Below, piece by piece: positions 32,411 to 41,062 of a DNA stretch of 64,000 nucleotides. The notes under the pieces were generated by a model. The model searched no databases and had not been told where the DNA came from. It saw nothing but the letters and a program-made list of their open reading frames with translations. The position numbers and the translations under genes are program-made. The first letter of the stretch is position 1, and every line of letters begins with the position of its first letter. The stretch is taken from the NCBI GenBank assembly GCA_946480465.1, contig CAMLJY010000004.1, positions 98,976 through 162,975 of the forward strand, given 5' to 3'. The DNA is from an uncultured Burkholderiales bacterium. Lineage in GTDB: Bacteria > Pseudomonadota > Gammaproteobacteria > Burkholderiales > Burkholderiaceae.

Positions 32411-34720
32411 TCAGCGCTGCCGCGGTACCACCGCCCACTGCGGCGCGGCGCGGTAGTCGGGCTTGGCGCTGCGTGAGGCGTAGCGGTCCCAGGCAGCCTG
32501 TGCACCCGGCATGCCAAAGGTGGCGCTCACGGCCAGGGCCGGCTGCATCTGGGCCACCATGCCCTCGACGCTGCGCGGGTTGCCCGTCATCTCCCCGGCC
32601 AGCCACACGCGCCAGCTGCCCTTGTCCTTCTCCCGCTGCGTGAGCCAGTCGGCCTGGGCCTGGCTGCCGCAGGGCTGGTCGAGGTAGCGGGCACCGGTGC
32701 TGTTGACCATCGGGATGAGGCTGCCGTCCGCGGCCTTGTCGCGCATCGTGGCCTGGTAGGCCTGGCCGAAGCTGGTGACCAGGGCCGCGCCGGGAGCCGC
32801 CTTCACGGCCAGCTCGTAGACGGCAGCGTCGATCCAGCAGAAGCCCGGCGCCGTCATGCGGCCGATGGGGAACTGCGCCTTCCAGGCCAGCAGCGGCCGG
32901 GCGCTGTCGAAGCCCAGTTCGGCCAGGTGGCCGACGCTCCAGGTGAAGTAATCGTCCTGCCAGGGCGCGATGCCGGTCCTGGAGCCGGCGGTGGGGTACT
33001 CGATCGGGTCCATCGCGTACTGGCCGCTGCCGTCGATAACGCCCAAGAGGTTCGGCTTGGCCGTGCTGTAGGTGGCGTTGTACCAGTCCAGGTTGTTGGC
33101 CACGCGCTGGCTGAAGTAGGTCTTCATCGGGTGCGCGTCGGGCGTGATGTAGGCCGCCTGGCCCAGCGTGCGCAGGCTCCAGGCCTGGCCGCGGACCTGG
33201 TCACTGCGCAGCAGGCCCTTGTCGTGCCCGCGGTACGCCGGGTTGAGGGCCACCATGTTGTAGTTGGCCCAGAACTGCAGTTCCTCCAGGTAGAAGTGGT
33301 CGCCGGTGACCAGGTAGGGCACGTAGGCCAGCGAAGGCTGGTGGGCGCGGTCGGGGTGGATGGGGGCGGTGCTGCAGTCGCCGCCGCAGGGCGGGAAGGC
33401 GTCGGCCTTGCCGGTCTTCGGGTTCACCGTGTCGCTGTAGTTTGCGATGAGGGTCATGTACGGGTGGTCCCCGAGCGAGACCGGCAAGCCGGTGGCCTTG
33501 TCGCGGTAGTGGATGGGCCAGGTGCCGGCCAGGTCGCCCACGCCCAGGGTCACGGCTTTGGCACGCGGGTCCGTGCTCAGCAGGTACAGCGCGGTCCATC
33601 GCGGCAGCGGTGCGATGTCGGACCGGGCGCCGGTCTGGGGCATGTAGGGCGTCATGACGCCGATCGTCATCAGGCCGGTGCTGGCATTGGCCCAGCTTTG
33701 CGCCAGCCCGGACAGCGCGGCTTCGGTCGGCACGATGCTGCTGTCGTAGCTGGGCAGCGCGCCCGAGGCCAGCAGCGACTCGGTGCGGTGCTTCACCTGC
33801 ACCTGCGGCTCGCCACCCCACCAGAAGGTCTTTTTCCAGCGTGCGTGGTGGAAGTGCTTGAGGCCGGCCTGCTGGTAGGCGGGCGCGTTGCCCACGTCCA
33901 CGCGCAGGTCGTAGACGAAGTTACGCGGCGCGGGCTCGTAGGCCCAGTTGTTCTCCAGCACCACGTCCACCTTGGTGCGGTTGTGGCCGGCGTACCAGCG
34001 CACCGCGAAGCGCGCGCTGAGATGCGGATGCGCGTTGCCCGCCGCGTCGCGCAGCGGTACCGCCAGCAGCCACTCATTGGCCTGCTGTCCCTTCAGCCAG
34101 GGGTCCCCGCTGCCCTGTTGCAGCAGTTCGGCGGCGGATGCGCTGTAGCTTCGTCCGTCGACGGTGATCTGCACGCCCGCCTTGAAGCCGGCGCGCAGCA
34201 GTTCGGCTGCGGTCGAAGGCACGCCCATCGGACGCGGTGCCACCGCGGCCTGCAGCACCAGCGGCACCTGTGCGCTGGCCAGCAGCCGCGGCAGCACGCC
34301 GGACACCACCGCATGCCGGACCGAGCCATCGGCGTGCGTGGCCTTGACGTCCATTTGCAGCGGCAGCTGGGTCCCGTCGGGAAGGGTGGCCGCCAGGCCC
34401 GAATCGGGGCGCAGCGCACCCGGCGCGAAGGGGTGGCCGAAGCTGAAGGGGACCTGGGTCTGGTCGGCGCGGGCGGTGCTGACCAGCGCGACTTCGGCCA
34501 GGCCCTGCACTGGCGCCGGCGCGGTGGTGGGGCCGGTGCCGGTGCGGCTGCTGCGCGCATCCACGGTGGCCTGTGCCTGCTGACGCGTCGATGCGGCGCT
34601 ATCGGAACGGGCCTGCTCTTCGGCGCCGCCACCACAGCCAGCCCCGAGGCTGGCTGCCGCGGCGGCGGCCAGGGCGATGGACGTGGAGCGCATGCGGCGC
34701 GGGGAGACGGGGTACTTCAT
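32411..34720 (-). CDS. Large lipoprotein of unknown function
   Basis: A 769-residue exported protein. The signal ends in a lipobox (SLGAGCGGG), so the mature protein is lipid-anchored. The N-terminal third is rich in beta-type sequence with a lectin-like look (PFSFGHPFAPGALRPDSG, ARFAVRWYAGHNRTKVDVVLENNWAY). The C-terminal half is helical and aromatic (YLEELQFWANYNMVALNPAYRG, RGQAWSLRTLGQAAYITPD), reminiscent of alpha/alpha-toroid glycoside hydrolases or polysaccharide lyases. I do not recognise the family and assign no activity. It follows the MMPL gene after 3 bases. Confidence 0.7.
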   Translation of the reverse strand: MKYPVSPRRMRSTSIALAAAAAASLGAGCGGGAEEQARSDSAASTRQQAQATVDARSSRTGTGPTTAPAPVQGLAEVALVSTARADQTQVPFSFGHPFAPGALRPDSGLAATLPDGTQLPLQMDVKATHADGSVRHAVVSGVLPRLLASAQVPLVLQAAVAPRPMGVPSTAAELLRAGFKAGVQITVDGRSYSASAAELLQQGSGDPWLKGQQANEWLLAVPLRDAAGNAHPHLSARFAVRWYAGHNRTKVDVVLENNWAYEPAPRNFVYDLRVDVGNAPAYQQAGLKHFHHARWKKTFWWGGEPQVQVKHRTESLLASGALPSYDSSIVPTEAALSGLAQSWANASTGLMTIGVMTPYMPQTGARSDIAPLPRWTALYLLSTDPRAKAVTLGVGDLAGTWPIHYRDKATGLPVSLGDHPYMTLIANYSDTVNPKTGKADAFPPCGGDCSTAPIHPDRAHQPSLAYVPYLVTGDHFYLEELQFWANYNMVALNPAYRGHDKGLLRSDQVRGQAWSLRTLGQAAYITPDAHPMKTYFSQRVANNLDWYNATYSTAKPNLLGVIDGSGQYAMDPIEYPTAGSRTGIAPWQDDYFTWSVGHLAELGFDSARPLLAWKAQFPIGRMTAPGFCWIDAAVYELAVKAAPGAALVTSFGQAYQATMRDKAADGSLIPMVNSTGARYLDQPCGSQAQADWLTQREKDKGSWRVWLAGEMTGNPRSVEGMVAQMQPALAVSATFGMPGAQAAWDRYASRSAKPDYRAAPQWAVVPRQR

Positions 34721-34723
34721 CGG

Positions 34724-37339
34724 TCAGCTCTCCTGAGCAGGGGTGGGGGGATGGGTGGACACGCGGCAGCGTGGCGACGTGGCGGGGGCGCGGGGGGCGG
34801 CCAGCAGGCACGGCGCCAGCAGCGAGATGAGGAACAGCGACATGAAGCCGCTGACGACCAGCGCCAGCGCCACCAGGCCGCCCAGGTACAGGATGGGCTG
34901 GTACTGCGAGCACAGCAGCACCGCGAAGCCGGCCGAATACACCAGCACGTTGAACGTGATGCCGCTGCCGGCGCTGCGGATGGCGGCACGCAGCGCGTCG
35001 TCCACGTCCAGGCCCGCTGCCAGGCCGGCCTTGATGCGGTGCAGGTAGTGCACCGAGTAGTCGACGATGCCGACGACGATGAACGAGATGAGCGCGGTGC
35101 CGATGTTCAGCTCGATGCCGGCCAGGCCCATCGCGCCGTAGTAGACGAGCGTGGTGGCAGCCAGCGGCAGTGCGGTCAGCAGGCCTTCGGGCACCGAGCG
35201 CAGCCACAGCATCAGCACCAGCGTGACCGAGCCCAGCGCCAGGCCGATGCTCACCGCCTGGCCCGAGACGATCTCATCCAGCACCGCGCTCCAGATCACC
35301 GGCGTGCCGGCCACGTCCACCTGCAGGTGCGCGGGCTGGTGCTGCGCCAGCCAGGCGCGCAGGGCCTGCAGGAAGCGCTCGTAGTCGGTGGCGCGGCCGG
35401 TGTTCAGCGCGAACAGCATGGCCGCGGCGCTGCCGTCGCGCTTGAGCACGTAGTTCAGCTCGTCGCCGCCGCCGTTCTCGTACATCAGCACCAGCTGGGC
35501 GATCAGCGCATCGCCGTCCGTCACCTGCCCGTCCACCAGCTCGCGCGCCCGCGGCAGGCGGTCGTGCGCGGGCTGCAGGTCGTGCAGCGCGTGGTTCATG
35601 CGCCGCAGGTAGCTGGCCAGCGAGTAGGTGTAGCTGACGTGCGGCTGCGCGCGCACGAAGGCTTCGAGCCGGTCGATGAAGGCGAGCGTCTCGCTGTCCA
35701 GCACCGTGGCGCCGCGCCGGTCGCCAATGCGCAGCCAGCCCGGGCTGGTGCCGGCGAGCTTGGCGTTGATGAACTCGTCGGCCTGGCGGTAGGCGTTGTC
35801 GGCGCGGAAGTAGCTGGCGCCGGCGTCTTCCACCACGATCTGCGTGGCCATCCAGCCGCTGCCCAGCAGCAGCGCCAGCAGGACAATGCCGGCCGGTTCG
35901 CGGTTGCGGATCAGAAGCTCCAGCGCGCGCGCCAGGAGGCGGCCGAGGCGGCCGGCCGGCAGGCCGGACTCACCCGCCTCACTGGCAGCAGGCGCCGACG
36001 GTTGCGGCACCGCCTGCGCGCGCAGCAGGCTCAGCCAGGCCGGGATCAGCAGCAGCGAGATCACCTGCGCGCTGACCAGCCCCACTGCCATGAAGAGGCC
36101 GAAGCTGCGCACGCTGGACAGCGCGGTGGCGGTGGAAAACAGGAAGCCGACGACGGTGGTGACGGTCGTCAGCACCACCGGCGAGACCATCGCGCGCATC
36201 GTGCGGCGCATGGCTTCGGGGCCGCTGGTGCCGGCGCGGCGCTGCGCGTAGAACTCGTTCAGGAGGTGGATGGCATCGGCGCCGCAGATGGTGACGAGGA
36301 ACACCGGCAGCATGCTGGTGATGGTGTCCATCGGCACCCGCAGCAGCGCCATCGTGCCCAGCGTCCACACGCTGCACATCACCACGTTGAGCAGCGGCAG
36401 CAGCACGCCCAGCGGCCGGCGGAAATACAGCACCAGCACCACGCCGATCACCAGCACGACCAGCGGGAACAGCGTGTTCAGGTCGCGTTCGGTCAGGCGC
36501 TGCGCCTCGGCCACGGCCACCGCCACGCCGGCCACGTGCACCGTGTCGCGCCAGGCCGGGTGGCGGCGGCGGTGCTCGTCCACCAGGCGGGTGACGGCCT
36601 CGTGCGCGCGCAGCTGGCCTTCGGCGTCGTCCTGCTTCAGCGCCACCTCGATCACCACCTGCGTGGTGGTCTCGTCCGCGGACACCAGGCCGCGCAGCAT
36701 CGGGTTGCCCAGCACGCGCTGGCGCACCTGCCGTGGATCGGCATCGCCTTCGCGCAGGCTCTTGCGGATGCTGAGCATGCCCTGCTCGACCAGGATGTTG
36801 TCGGTCGCGGCCAGGCTGGCCACGGCTTTCACCGGGTAGAGCCGGCGCGGCAGCTGGGCCAGGAAGCTGTGGTCGGCGGCGGGCAGCGGCAGCGTGGCCG
36901 CCAGCGCGGCCAGTTGGTCGGCGGCGAACACGTCGTTCTGGTCCAGCCCGCCTTCGGCGATGGACCGCACCAGCGCCCGCAGCGCCGGGGTGCGCGCGCC
37001 GTGGGCCTCGTCCAGCGCGCGCAGGCGCGCCGCATCGGCCGGCGTGGCCAGCATCAGCCCGCGCGCGTCGCGGCTGAGGGCCAGCACGGCGCGCAGCGTC
37101 TCGGGGTTGAAGGCGCCTTGCGGGTTGTGCAGGGCGACCTGCACCGAATCGAAGGTGCCGCCGAACTCGCGCCGCAGGTCCAGGATGGAGCGGCGCGCGG
37201 GATGAGATTCGGCCAGCAGGTAGGGGTTGGTGTCGTAGCCCAGCTGCGGCAGCTGCCAGGCGAAGAACAGCGTCACCGCGGCCAGCAGCGCCAGGATGGC
37301 GCGCGCCCGGCGCTCAACGAAGCGCAGGTAGGCGGCCAT
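34724..37339 (-). CDS. MMPL/RND-superfamily exporter
   Basis: An 871-residue inner-membrane protein of the RND superfamily in its MMPL-like form. An N-terminal helix (AILALLAAVTLFFAWQLPQLGYDTNPYLL) is followed by a periplasmic domain, a first helix bundle (VVLVIGVVLVLYFRRPLGVLLPLLNVVMCSVWTLGTMALL, then TICGADAIHLLNEFY), and a repeat of the whole unit. GADAIHLLNEF and GIVDYSVHYLHRI match the conserved helix-4 motifs in the two halves. Such proteins export lipids or lipid-like products. The gene overlaps the LolA-like gene by 26 bases, matching the MMPL plus LolA pairing seen in aryl-polyene clusters. Confidence 0.88.
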   Translation of the reverse strand: MAAYLRFVERRARAILALLAAVTLFFAWQLPQLGYDTNPYLLAESHPARRSILDLRREFGGTFDSVQVALHNPQGAFNPETLRAVLALSRDARGLMLATPADAARLRALDEAHGARTPALRALVRSIAEGGLDQNDVFAADQLAALAATLPLPAADHSFLAQLPRRLYPVKAVASLAATDNILVEQGMLSIRKSLREGDADPRQVRQRVLGNPMLRGLVSADETTTQVVIEVALKQDDAEGQLRAHEAVTRLVDEHRRRHPAWRDTVHVAGVAVAVAEAQRLTERDLNTLFPLVVLVIGVVLVLYFRRPLGVLLPLLNVVMCSVWTLGTMALLRVPMDTITSMLPVFLVTICGADAIHLLNEFYAQRRAGTSGPEAMRRTMRAMVSPVVLTTVTTVVGFLFSTATALSSVRSFGLFMAVGLVSAQVISLLLIPAWLSLLRAQAVPQPSAPAASEAGESGLPAGRLGRLLARALELLIRNREPAGIVLLALLLGSGWMATQIVVEDAGASYFRADNAYRQADEFINAKLAGTSPGWLRIGDRRGATVLDSETLAFIDRLEAFVRAQPHVSYTYSLASYLRRMNHALHDLQPAHDRLPRARELVDGQVTDGDALIAQLVLMYENGGGDELNYVLKRDGSAAAMLFALNTGRATDYERFLQALRAWLAQHQPAHLQVDVAGTPVIWSAVLDEIVSGQAVSIGLALGSVTLVLMLWLRSVPEGLLTALPLAATTLVYYGAMGLAGIELNIGTALISFIVVGIVDYSVHYLHRIKAGLAAGLDVDDALRAAIRSAGSGITFNVLVYSAGFAVLLCSQYQPILYLGGLVALALVVSGFMSLFLISLLAPCLLAAPRAPATSPRCRVSTHPPTPAQES

Positions 37340-38171
37340 GGTCGATTCCCGTCTTCAGGATGTCCTGCCGGAAGAGCGCGTCGTCCAGCCCCTGGTCGTA
37401 GCGCACGTTGCGGAACAACAGCGTGGACGAGCGGCCGCTCACTTTGTCGTGCATCACGCTGTCCATCACCGACCAGATGCCCTGGATGCGCTCCAGCCGC
37501 CGCACCTCCAGCTGCTTGTAGAGCAGGCCGGCGGGGTCGTGGAAGGACTGCCTCAGCACGATGAAGGTCTGCGCATCCACCCACAGGCGCTGGCGGCCGT
37601 AGCCGGTGCGCTCGACCACCTCGGTGGAGAGCGGCTCGCGGTCGATGACGATGCAGTCGCGCTCCAGCACGCGTTGATGCCCAAGGGGCGCGCCCTCGTG
37701 GCTGGCCAGCACCTGGCGGTGGTCGCGCACGCGCAGCCGGTCCAGGTCGGCGTAGGAGAACTGGCTGCCCATGAAGGCGCCGCGCTTGTCGTTCACCGCC
37801 ACGCGGCGCACCTGGCGGAAGGCCGGCAGGTAGATCCACTGCTCGTCGGGCTGGGCCGAGTCCTCGTCGCGCGTGAGGCTCAGCAGGCCCACGCCGCGCA
37901 CCGGCGCGGGGTCGGTGAAGTACAGGGTCAGCCGCTGGTCGCGGCCGTACTTCTTCTGCAGGTACAGCAGCTGCCGGTCGCGCCGCGTGCCGTCGGCTTC
38001 GGTCAGGGTCAGCGTCACGTCGGCGCAGATGTCGCGGCCATCGGGCCGGTCGCGCACGCGTTCGAGCACCTGGTCGGCCGAAAGGGCGCTTGCAGCGGCT
38101 GGGGCAGTGGCCCTGGCAGGGTGGACGGCCAGCGCGGCCAGGCCGGTGGCGACGGTCCGTCTTCGAATCAC
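37314..38171 (-). CDS. Outer-membrane lipoprotein-sorting (LolA-like) protein
   Basis: A 285-residue exported protein with a Tat/Sec-like signal (RRRTVATGLAALAVHPARA). Its body matches the LolA-like family often annotated as outer-membrane lipoprotein-sorting protein: LTLYFTDPAPVRGVGLLSL, DEQWIYLPAFRQVRRVA, GSQFSYADL and LWVDAQTFIVLRQSFHD. It probably carries a lipidic product across the periplasm for the MMPL exporter it overlaps. It starts with GTG after AAGGAG. Family members commonly pair with RND/MMPL exporters. Confidence 0.85.
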   Translation of the reverse strand: MIRRRTVATGLAALAVHPARATAPAAASALSADQVLERVRDRPDGRDICADVTLTLTEADGTRRDRQLLYLQKKYGRDQRLTLYFTDPAPVRGVGLLSLTRDEDSAQPDEQWIYLPAFRQVRRVAVNDKRGAFMGSQFSYADLDRLRVRDHRQVLASHEGAPLGHQRVLERDCIVIDREPLSTEVVERTGYGRQRLWVDAQTFIVLRQSFHDPAGLLYKQLEVRRLERIQGIWSVMDSVMHDKVSGRSSTLLFRNVRYDQGLDDALFRQDILKTGIDHGRLPALR

Positions 38172-38184
38172 GGGTACTCCTTCA

Positions 38185-39504
38185 TCAGAAACGGAACAAG
38201 GCCTGGGCCTGCAGCCGGTCGTGCGCGTCGAAGGCGCCGAACATGCCCGCGGGCCGGCCGCTGAAGACGTCGGCGCCCAGCGTGTATTCGCTGCGGTCGC
38301 CGGGCTTCCAGGTGGCCTTCAGCTGCAGCCAGGCGCCGTCGTCGCGGTTCAGGTAGCGCGTCCAGGCCACCCGGGTGTCCAGCCGCGCGCCGAAGCTGCT
38401 GCCGCTCAAGGCCAGCGTCACCAGCCCGGTGTGGCGCCGGCCCGGGTCGCCCGGCTGCCAGGCGCGCAGGTGGTGGCCGCTCCATTGGGCCGTCAGCATC
38501 CAGTCGCGCCACACGCGGTCCAGGCCCACCAGGCCGTCGATGACCGTGCCGCGCGCCGTGCCGTCGCCGCCGGGCCGGCCGGCGGCGAAGGTGCTGCGCG
38601 GGCTGACCGCCCATTCGGTGCGCAGCGTCAGCGCGTCACCCAGGCCGCGGGCGATGGAGACACCGGCCACGCGCCGCCGCGGGTAGCTGGCCTGCCAGGC
38701 CTCGCCGGGTGCCGCGTTCCAGGCCACCCGGCGGTAGACGGGCTCGTCTTCCCGCGTGATGAAGAGGTGGCCGCTGAGGTCCAGCCCGGCCTGGCTGCGC
38801 GACCAGTGCAGGCCCAGTTCGCCGCTGCGCAGGCGGCGGGCGGGGCGGCGTTCCGGCAGCAGGACCGGTGCGGCGTCGGCAGGCGGCACCGGGGGCCCGA
38901 ACGCACTGCCCGGCAGCGCCGGGCGCGTGGGCACGAACCACGGCAGGTACAGCAGCTCCAGGCTGTCGTCGCCGATGGCGCGCACGGCGCGCAGCATCGG
39001 CACCGGCCGGCGCGCGGCGCCGAGGCCGGGCAGCACGAACTCGCGCAGGTCCAGCGGGTTGACGATGTCCAGCACGCGCAGCTCGTCCGCGCGGCCCCAC
39101 ACCACCTGCTGCAGCCCCGCGCTCAGGTTCCAGCGGCCGGCGCGGCCGGTGGCATGCAGCTCGCGCCAGTCGGCGGACAAGCGGTATGCCTCGCGCGATT
39201 CGCGGGCGTACGCCGGGCTGCGGTACGCGTCGTTCCAGCGCAGCCGGCCTTGGGCGTGCAGGCGCAGTTCATCACCCTGGGCCTCGTACTTCAGGTTCAG
39301 CTGCAGCCCGCGCACCGGCACGCGGGGGGGCGTTTCGTGCAGGTGCGTGGCGAACTGGGCGGCCAGTTCGCCTTCCACCGTGGTCGTGGCCCTGGCCGCC
39401 AAGGGGACCGACGCGGCAGCGGCGAGCAGCGCGCAGGCCGCCGCTGCGCTGCGTGCGTGCCGGCGCGTGGCGCGGCGTGCGGTGGGGGCTGGCCTGCTGC
39501 TCAC
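38185..39504 (-). CDS. Beta-barrel outer-membrane protein (DUF1302-like)
   Basis: A protein of about 439 residues with an arginine-rich signal peptide (RHARSAAAACALLAAAASVPLAARA) and many alternating-residue strands ending in a C-terminal phenylalanine (QALFRF), the outer-membrane insertion signal. NLSAGLQQVVWGRADELRVLDIVNPLDLREF strongly resembles DUF1302-type barrels that accompany MMPL and LolA-like genes. It could be the exit channel or acceptor of the exported product. The start is uncertain: GTG at 39504 avoids overlap with the SDR gene; ATG at 39549 would overlap it by 35 bases. Confidence 0.8.
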   Translation of the reverse strand: MSSRPAPTARRATRRHARSAAAACALLAAAASVPLAARATTTVEGELAAQFATHLHETPPRVPVRGLQLNLKYEAQGDELRLHAQGRLRWNDAYRSPAYARESREAYRLSADWRELHATGRAGRWNLSAGLQQVVWGRADELRVLDIVNPLDLREFVLPGLGAARRPVPMLRAVRAIGDDSLELLYLPWFVPTRPALPGSAFGPPVPPADAAPVLLPERRPARRLRSGELGLHWSRSQAGLDLSGHLFITREDEPVYRRVAWNAAPGEAWQASYPRRRVAGVSIARGLGDALTLRTEWAVSPRSTFAAGRPGGDGTARGTVIDGLVGLDRVWRDWMLTAQWSGHHLRAWQPGDPGRRHTGLVTLALSGSSFGARLDTRVAWTRYLNRDDGAWLQLKATWKPGDRSEYTLGADVFSGRPAGMFGAFDAHDRLQAQALFRF

Positions 39505-39514
39505 GGGGGCGGTC

Positions 39515-40291
39515 TCATGCGCCGAACGTGAAGCCGCCATCGACGACATGGCTCTGGCCGGTGATGCCGGAGGCCTCGTCGCTGGCGAGAAAGGTGATCA
39601 GCACCGCCACCTCGTGCGGGTTCAGCAGCCGGCGCAGCGGCATGCGCTGGCGCGCGCTGCGCAGCACGTGCTCGTGCGGCAGGCCGGACTCCGCGGCACG
39701 CAGTGCCAGCTCGCGGCGGTACATCGGCGTGTCGACCGGGCCCGGCAGCACGGCATTGACGGTGATGCGGCGCCGCGCCAGGTCCAGGGCCAGGCTCTTC
39801 GTGAAGCCCAACAGCGCATGCTTGGACGCGGCATAGGCCGTGTTGCGTGCGGCCCCGCAGCGGCCGAGCACCGAGGCCACGTTGACGATGCGCCCGCCGT
39901 CGGGCATGCGCCGCAGCGCCTCCAGTGCGGCGAAATAGCTGCCGTGCAGGTTGACGTCGATCACGCGACGCCAGGTGGCGCTGTCTTCCGGCTCGTTCTC
40001 GCACGCGATGCCGGCGCTGTTGACCAGCACGTGCACCGGCGCCTGCGGCGGCAGCGCGGCCGCGAGGGCCTGCGCGAGCTGCTCTGCGTCGGCCACGTCG
40101 GCCACGCAGCAGGCCACGCGTGTGCCGGGTGACTCGTCGCGCAGCGCGCGCGCCTGCCTTTCCAGCGCGCCGGCATCGAGGTCGATCAGCACCAGCGTGC
40201 CCGCGCCCAGCGTGCCGAAGTGGCTCGCTGCCGCGCCGCCGATGCCACCGCCGGCGCCGGTCACGATCACGGTCTTGTCCTGCCAGGCCAT
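39515..40291 (-). CDS. Short-chain dehydrogenase/reductase
   Basis: A 258-residue SDR with the NAD(P)-binding GxxxGIG (VTGAGGGIGGA), NSAG, and catalytic Ser-Tyr-Lys (NVASVLGRCGAARNTAYAASKHA). An aspartate at the end of the second strand (LVLIDLD) suggests NAD rather than NADP. It may oxidise or reduce a hydroxyl/keto group of the cluster product. Unlike the neighbouring KR it lacks the FabG arginine pattern. GAGGAAC precedes the ATG. Ends near the barrel gene start. Confidence 0.88.
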   Translation of the reverse strand: MAWQDKTVIVTGAGGGIGGAAASHFGTLGAGTLVLIDLDAGALERQARALRDESPGTRVACCVADVADAEQLAQALAAALPPQAPVHVLVNSAGIACENEPEDSATWRRVIDVNLHGSYFAALEALRRMPDGGRIVNVASVLGRCGAARNTAYAASKHALLGFTKSLALDLARRRITVNAVLPGPVDTPMYRRELALRAAESGLPHEHVLRSARQRMPLRRLLNPHEVAVLITFLASDEASGITGQSHVVDGGFTFGA

Positions 40292-40300
40292 GCGCGTTCC

Positions 40301-41062
40301 TCAGGCCATCTTCAGGCCGCCGTCGAGGTGCAGCACCTCGCCGGTGACGTAGCGGTTGGCGCGGCTGGCCAGGTAGGCCACGGCCTCGGCCACCTCGTCC
40401 ACATGGCCGTACCTTTTGACCAATAGGCGGTCGAGGATGTACTGCTCTGCGTGCTGGCGGATGGCGGCGGACATCGCGGTCTCGATGACGCCCGGCGCCA
40501 CCGCGTTGACCATCACCTGGCGCGGCGCCAGCTCCACTGCCATGGCCCGCGTGAACGATTCCACCGCGCCCTTGGACGCGGCGTACAGCGACTGCCCGCG
40601 GCCCGGCTTGCTGGCGGCCGCCGACGACAGGTTGACGATCCAGCCGCCACGCTGCCGCAGCATGGCCGGCACCACCGCACGCGTGACGTGCACCACGCCC
40701 AGCAGGTTGGTGCGCAGCACGGCCTCGATGTCCTCGTCCTGCGCGTCGGCCAGCAGCCGGTCGCGCACGATGCCGGCGTTGTTGATGAGCACGTCCACGC
40801 GCTGCCAGCGCTCCAGCACGGCCTGCACCAGGCGCTCGGCCTGCGCGGCGTCGCCCACGTCGGCCTGCAGCAGCAGCGCCTGGGCGCCGGCCTGCTCCAC
40901 GGCGGCGGCGGTGGCTTGCGCGCCGGCCTCGTCGTGCTGGTAGTTCAGTGCCAGGTCGCAGCCGTCGGCCGCCAGCCGCAGCGCCACCGCGCGGCCGATG
41001 CCGCGGCTGGCGCCGGTGACCAGGGCCACGCGCCGGCGTGGCACGGTGGTGTCTGCCTTCAC
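40301..41062 (-). CDS. FabG-type 3-oxoacyl-ACP reductase
   Basis: A 253-residue SDR closely fitting FabG: VTGASRGIGRAVA, NNAGIVRD, NLSSAAASKPGRGQSLYAASKGAVESFTRA with Ser-Tyr-Lys, and the C-terminal GEVLHLDGGLKM. It would reduce the beta-keto group on the acyl carrier protein made by the ketosynthases. It starts with GTG after AAGGAG and overlaps the end of the aminotransferase/reductase gene (GTGA). No dehydratase or enoyl reductase gene is present in the cluster. Confidence 0.9.
   Translation of the reverse strand: MKADTTVPRRRVALVTGASRGIGRAVALRLAADGCDLALNYQHDEAGAQATAAAVEQAGAQALLLQADVGDAAQAERLVQAVLERWQRVDVLINNAGIVRDRLLADAQDEDIEAVLRTNLLGVVHVTRAVVPAMLRQRGGWIVNLSSAAASKPGRGQSLYAASKGAVESFTRAMAVELAPRQVMVNAVAPGVIETAMSAAIRQHAEQYILDRLLVKRYGHVDEVAEAVAYLASRANRYVTGEVLHLDGGLKMA

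Noticed and set aside
32927..37564. A 1545-codon open frame on the forward strand
   Set aside because: Antisense to the lipoprotein, MMPL and LolA-like genes; its residues are low-complexity Gly/Arg/Gln/His typical of non-coding frames.
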